DNA of 64,000 nt from Notamacropus eugenii (taxonomy: Eukaryota; Chordata; Mammalia; Diprotodontia; Macropodidae), in NCBI RefSeq assembly GCF_028372415.1, contig NC_092874.1, positions 332,958,651 through 333,022,650 on the forward strand. The letters are read 5' to 3'. Positions within the stretch are counted from its first letter, which is position 1, and every line of letters starts with the position of its first letter. The notes beneath the pieces were generated by a model. That model saw nothing but the letters and a program-made list of their open reading frames with translations, searched no databases and had not been told where the DNA came from. Position numbers and translations under genes: made by a program. This document shows, in pieces, positions 60,301 through 64,000 of this stretch.

Positions 60301-63236
60301 AATAAGGAGAGAAGTCAAGCTCCAGAAAAGGAAGATGACACTAAGAGAGAAGGTAACAAAGTCACACACAACAGCAATGCAGAACTTTCCTGCCTGTCTT
60401 TATTAACAAAAAGCTATTAAAATTCGAAATAAAGGGTGGGTAATACGCTAATTTTTTCATTTAAACTTCAGTGTCCTCCTCAAGCTTACATAAAGAGGAA
60501 ACTTAGACTAAACACATAAATTACGCAAACATCTCTACTGGCAACCCTTGATTATCTAAGCTAATGGATCAAAGCAGGATCTGAATAATCACCAAAAAAG
60601 CAATCCATTGCCACTTGAGGTATCAAACAGAAATTAGTCCTGTTACACAGGGCAAAGGAGAAGGGTGAAGCTCTGCCTGGATGGCACTGATAACAGACAG
60701 AAAATGAGGTTCCTGTTCGGTTAGAGTTCTAAATCTTTTTTTGTGCTATGGACCCCATTTCCAAGCAGTGTTTTTAAATATACACATAAAAGCAGAATAA
60801 AGAGAATGAGATTCAAACACGGAGTGAAAAAATGATGAAAAGATTTTAAAAAAAGGCCCATAGAAATATTTAGATAGAGGCAAACAAAAGGATGAGCAGA
60901 AGACAGCAGGGAAGCAGGCAGAAGATACAGGAAAAAGGGAGCAAGGTAAGCCAATACAGGAAGCAGACAAATCTGTAAGCTGAGGGGAGAGAAGGAGACA
61001 GTGGACATTTGTTATTTATCCATGAGAAAGGGCAAAGAACAGGTGGAGAGGGCATGGCACACACAAAGAATGGAATGATGGAAAAATATACCAGACAGAA
61101 AGACCAAAGGCTTGACTTCCTTATGACACATGGTTATGTCTAACACGGTTAGATGGAAAGTATAAAACATTCCATCTCATTTTACTCTACTCAGTTTTAC
61201 TGTTTAAGTGTTTGTAAGCAAAGGCTATTTCTTCAACAAATTCTTCCCTTGTTTTAACCTGTGCTTCAGAAACTACGCTTATGCACAAGATACAAAACTA
61301 TATAAAGAGGTTTTGTGGAGATGGTAGAGGGTGTTTTGGAAGCAGTTTGAAGAGATATTCTTGAAAAAGTAAGGAGGGAATCTATAAAACTTAGAAAAAA
61401 TAAAGAGTGAATCCTCTTTTTCCTTTACTGAAAGATACAGCAAGACACAGAAAGAGTGTCCCTCTATAGATTCAGCACCAGGGTCAAGGTGATATTACTT
61501 TTACAGCTTTAAAAATCTTCCTATTAAAGACAGCAAAGACAAAACAACAACAACAAAAAAAACACTGACAAACTTCTCCAGGCCCAGAAAGGAAGTTTCA
61601 ACCCCTTCCAGCTAAGTAGCACACTATTCTTTTACAGATGGCTGCTTCCTCAGACGATGAAATTGAAAACTGAATTAACTGAAAAAAGGTTGAGAGCAAC
61701 TTGAATTAATATAATCCCCCCATGCCATCTGAAAGAAAATCTCATTTTAGTGATGTATTAAAAATATGAAGTTATTAAAAATATAAAAATTTAACACCAA
61801 TTCGAGCTGTTCGGACATAAAACACAATCTCACCTCAATTTGGTCAATTTTGACTTGCTTGTATGCTTTCTTCATTTCTTTTACACCTAATTTCATAGCA
61901 TCCACCTACAAAGGAAAAAAAAACTAAGTACATGTGATGGTTCTGACAGATTTTAAAATTTAAAAAACATGATTTTATTCATTACCGTTGTTTTGGTGTC
62001 TTTCAATGACTGGATAGTATAATTTGCTTGTTCCATATTAAAAGACTGCTGTGAAAGATTGTCCCGTTGTTGCTCATACCTATTCGCATTCAAGGGAGAA
62101 TGTTAAACATGAGTCAATATTGAGGTACACAAGAAAAAATATCACAATGAATGCTGCTGAAAGGAGGCATCATCAGAGCTGGAAACAAGTCACCAGGTTG
62201 TCTGGTTATTCACAAAGATTCAGCAAATTCTGCTTTGCCTAATTCCCACAACTGCCAGAGGATCTTGTCTTGTCAAATATATCAGATGATCATAATTCAT
62301 TAAATCCATATCTGGACAACCTCAACCTGCATCACAGAGGTCAACCTTACTCTCTCTGCTCTGCCCCGGATCCTAAGGAAACTTTCCTTCTGTTTCTAGA
62401 ACTGCTGTTGCCTGAGGAAAGTGATGCCTTTCAAAGACTGCTGCTGGCCCACCTGCCTTACTTAAGTCCTCACCCCACCTCTCTCAAACCCAGATTGCTT
62501 TAGGATCTTTCCTATTCTCCACTTGTTTCATCCACAGACCACCTGCCCTTCCTAGAAAGTATCTGAAACCCATGTCCAACTGCTAAAATCCCTTCCCTAT
62601 ATCCATCAATCCTCATTCTAATAATAACAAGTTAACAGCTAACATTTATATAGTGCTTACTCTGTGTCAGGGATTTTACAATTTTTATCTCATTTGATTC
62701 TCACAACCACCCTGGGAGGTAGACAATAATCTCCATTTCACAGATGAGGAAACTGAGGCAAATAGAGGTTAAGTGATTTGCCCAGTATCACACAACTAGT
62801 AAGTAGGTGAGGCTGGATTTAAGAACTAAGGTCTTCTTGTGCTCTCTGCACTGGGGCATCTCATTGCCCCTCTAGGAACCGTTTACCATTTATGTCCCCT
62901 CCCACCTTAGCCAAAGTTCCTGCAGCAGCTGAGGCAGATAAGGGTGAGGGGAGGAAGAAAGAGCGTCCCTACTTTGGTACAGTGACCTCAGAAGCTCATT
63001 TAGTCCAACCCCTTCATTTTATGAGGAAACTGAGTAAGGTAATAAAGTGACTTGCCCCACGTAATTGTATATGTAAATACTTAATAAATAGAGAATGCTC
63101 ATAAAATGTTAGCTAAAACATAAAAAAAGGAAAAAAATTTTCTTTACGTGAAATAAGTTTGATTTAGGGAGAGTATGGCAATAACTTACATTCGCTTCTG
63201 CTTTAATACTCTCAAGGCTTTCTGTTTTACCATATT
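51251..63236 (-). CDS. CHMP5: CHMP5, residues 59-219 and stop (six coding exons; first exons beyond window end)
   Basis: CHMP5 is a Snf7-family ESCRT-III-associated protein. It binds VTA1/LIP5 and regulates VPS4-driven membrane scission in multivesicular body formation. Exons 63190-63236, 61986-62079, 61834-61905, 60021-60129, 52909-53021 and 51251-51301 join in frame to 486 nt (161 residues plus stop), exactly the length of human residues 59-219. Visible parts are the alpha-helical core ([16 protein letters not shown] to [15 protein letters not shown]-type helices) and the acidic C-terminal half. Differences from human are few: L-S-Q-Q for L-A-Q-Q, D-I-Q for D-L-Q, P-E-I-D for P-E-L-D, P-S-D-A for P-T-D-T and a terminal Thr for Ser. 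Residues 1-58 lie beyond 64000. Confidence 0.97.
51302..52908 (-). other. CHMP5: CHMP5 last intron
   Basis: A-rich purine sequence (51400-51640), a TATG/TATA microsatellite-like run (51675-51730), an MIR-type SINE at 52365-52510 (plus sense, 'gcctgtttctctgggcctatttcctcctctataaaatgagg') and otherwise unassigned sequence. Confidence 0.6.
52909..53021 (-). CDS. CHMP5: CHMP5 coding exon, residues 166-203
   Basis: Encodes [20 protein letters not shown] then [18 protein letters not shown]. Acceptor TTCTTTCAG, donor AAG|GTGGGA. The exon lies 7 kb downstream of the previous one across a repeat-rich intron. Confidence 0.96.
53165..53290 (-). mobile_element. L1 ORF2 scrap (antisense)
   Basis: The complement of an L1 ORF2 block: 'agaaatgaggcctttgtcacagacactggttgtaaaaattc' mirrors 'accagtgtctct(g/t)ataaaggcctcatttct' seen in sense at 54755-54790. 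Confidence 0.75.
53660..55830 (+). mobile_element. L1 3' half with ORF2 reverse transcriptase C-terminus and A-tail
   Basis: It starts inside the reverse transcriptase ([18 protein letters not shown] then [11 protein letters not shown]; the catalytic box reads FVDD where L1 usually has FADD). It continues through open ORF2 pieces (54549-54908, including [18 protein letters not shown]), the GTL-x-H-WW cysteine-rich end, [14 protein letters not shown] near 55150-55190, the 3'UTR and an A-rich tail at 55800-55840. 5' truncated, about 2.2 kb, with stops. Antisense to CHMP5. Confidence 0.9.
56219..56402. mobile_element. hAT MITE copy (gtgtcagac family)
   Basis: AAAAGTGTCAGACATGTGGCC, then 'accagattaaaatgtaattgagaaatatttaaca', ending 'ttatttgagttccacatgac'. 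Same family as 36614-36818. Confidence 0.7.
57000..58150 (+). pseudogene. Coding-like relic, possible retrocopy of an unidentified coiled-coil protein
   Basis: On the plus strand, from about 57015, a frame reads [20 protein letters not shown] then [20 protein letters not shown] before a stop near 57160. Related-looking Lys/Glu-rich pieces continue: [11 protein letters not shown] near 57170-57200, then beyond an inserted h[17 protein letters not shown] and [18 protein letters not shown] near 57445-57560, and [18 protein letters not shown] with [12 protein letters not shown] near 58015-58145. The pattern (heptad-like charged helices, one orientation, no introns, several stops and shifts) suggests a dead processed copy. 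I do not recognise the parent gene, and chance A-rich composition is a real alternative. Confidence 0.4.
57229..57428. mobile_element. hAT-like MITE
   Basis: It begins CAGGGCTTCTTAACCTG and ends AGGTTAAAAACTGGTG, imperfect inverted termini. The interior has 'ttgacatttcaatataatcggtctcc' and 'ggagttcataggcttcac'. No clear 8-bp target duplication remains. Confidence 0.65.
59080..59222. repeat. AT-only low-complexity run
   Basis: ATTATAAAT-type units, almost no G or C over ~140 bp. Confidence 0.9.
60021..60129 (-). CDS. CHMP5: CHMP5 coding exon, residues 130-166
   Basis: Encodes [20 protein letters not shown] then [16 protein letters not shown]. Acceptor TTATTTAG, donor GCAG|GTGAGT. This segment and the next form the acidic region that in human CHMP5 contacts VTA1. 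Confidence 0.96.
60130..61833 (-). other. CHMP5: CHMP5 intron between residues 129 and 130
   Basis: It has a degraded hAT/SINE-like piece near 60720-60800 ('ttagagttctaaatctttttttgtgctatggacccc') and otherwise unassigned sequence. Confidence 0.55.
61834..61905 (-). CDS. CHMP5: CHMP5 coding exon, residues 106-129
   Basis: Encodes [20 protein letters not shown] and DQIE, phase 0 at both ends. Separated from the preceding exon by an intron of only 80 bp (61906-61985). Acceptor CCTTTGTAG, donor GAG|GTGAGA. Confidence 0.96.
61986..62079 (-). CDS. CHMP5: CHMP5 coding exon, residues 74-105
   Basis: Encodes [20 protein letters not shown] and [11 protein letters not shown]. Acceptor GCGAATAG, donor ACG|GTAATG. 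The acceptor lacks a strong polypyrimidine tract directly next to it, but the frame and identity leave no doubt. Confidence 0.96.
62080..63189 (-). other. CHMP5: CHMP5 intron between residue-74 exons
   Basis: It contains L2-like sequence (62480-62640), an MIR-type SINE in minus sense (62630-62860, 'atttatatagtgcttactctgtgtcag', 'gatgaggaaactgaggcaaatagagg') and an MIR-like piece (62975-63075). Confidence 0.6.
63190..63236 (-). CDS. CHMP5: CHMP5 coding exon, residues 59-74
   Basis: Encodes [15 protein letters not shown] and two bases of Met74. Acceptor GCTTTCAG, donor CGAAT|GTAAGT. Identical to human as far as I can recall. Confidence 0.96.
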
Positions 63237-64000
63237 CTGAAAGCAAAAAGAAAATTGCACTTGAATTTAAAGAAGCTGAAAACAGACCCAGCTGAATTGT
63301 ACAAACTCCTCAATTACACTCCCCTAGCACACTCCCTCCTGCTAGCAGACCTGTGGTGACACTAACTACTCCTCCACAATAAATCTGGGGATGCACCAAG
63401 CTTATGTCCTAGTAGCCTCTACCATTCTCTATTTACTCCTAACTCTTGGGGAGCTAGACCATTCATGGCTTCAGCTGTCATTTCTTAAGCTATGATTCCA
63501 GCTCAGATTTATCGCTAAAGTTTCTCTCTTATTTCTTCGTTACCTAAATGTCCTGGAATTCCATGACTCCAAACCAAATTCTTCTTCTTTGTGTTTATTC
63601 CCTATATACATATATTCCCTATATATGTACTTCTTGTCTCCTCCAAAAGAATATAAACTCATTGTGAACAGAAATTGTTTCATTCTCTGTATCTTGTGTA
63701 TACAGCACACTGGATCTTTCCCATCCAAATTCCAAAGTGCTCCCATTAAACTATATCCTCCCTAAACACTGTTCTAACAACTCATGAGATTGTTGTTTAA
63801 CCTCCTGAAATCACTCTAGTTCTGTGGAAGTGAAAATTCACCCACTCTATGAGGTCTTAAGAAAGGTAATAAGACAGTAAGAGGGCAAGCCCAAGGCCTT
63901 CACTACTGGGGTAGAAGTCCCAGCTTTCATCTTTACCCCAGTCAAATCTCTGGGTCAGAGTTCAGAGTTCCCACCATCAGCCTTTTGACTCCCACCCTAG
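63237..64000 (-). other. CHMP5: CHMP5 upstream intron (partial)
   Basis: L2-like T/C-rich sequence with 'ctcattgtgaacagaaattgtttcattctc' at 63655-63690. The next upstream CHMP5 exon (residues before 59) was not found here. Confidence 0.55.

Noticed and set aside
1-64000. Search for CRISPR arrays, operons, prophage-like or other prokaryotic systems
   Set aside because: Splice-interrupted mammalian genes and LINE/SINE content show this is vertebrate nuclear DNA. No regularly spaced direct repeats were seen.
1-64000. tRNA, snoRNA or other small RNA genes
   Set aside because: No intact A/B-box tRNA gene or recognisable snoRNA was found. tRNA-like parts belong to SINEs.

Overview
This window is nuclear DNA from a marsupial-type mammal. 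It has long introns, dense interspersed repeats (marsupial-style L1, RTE/BovB-like, L3/CR1 and L2 LINEs, MIR-type SINEs, hAT miniatures), and exons that match mammalian NFX1 and CHMP5. I did not try to name the species. All family assignments come from reading the sequence and memory of the families; no database search was run.

Layout. Both protein genes lie on the minus strand, so transcription runs from high to low coordinates. CHMP5 (ESCRT-III subunit) comes first. Six coding exons between 63236 and 51251 encode human-equivalent residues 59-219 and the stop codon; the first residues lie beyond 64000. About 19 kb downstream is NFX1 (NF-X1-type zinc-finger transcription regulator / RING protein). 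Its start codon is at 32487 inside a CpG-rich TATA-less promoter, and ten coding exons run down to 3292. They give 2013 nt, exactly 671 codons, with splice phases agreeing throughout. The remaining zinc fingers and the R3H domain lie outside the window. The order CHMP5 then NFX1 in the same orientation matches the human 9p13 arrangement.

The intergenic stretch (32.7-51.2 kb) has no functional gene that I can see. It holds a decayed intronless copy of a zona pellucida ZP3-like gene (about 37.36-38.44 kb, minus), two RTE fragments, a large antisense L1, a long L3/CR1 copy split by what looks like a solo LTR, a hAT miniature element with a perfect 8-bp target duplication, a CA repeat and a GA repeat. 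Intron 10 of NFX1 carries a long imperfect inverted repeat (arms about 165 bp, 1.2 kb apart). Intron 2 carries a ~200-bp tandem repeat. The big CHMP5 intron (53.0-60.0 kb) carries a 2.2-kb L1 3' half and a coiled-coil-like coding relic that I could not identify.

The two genes act in unrelated processes: endosomal membrane remodelling (CHMP5) and transcription / mRNA regulation (NFX1). Their proximity looks like conserved synteny rather than a functional unit.
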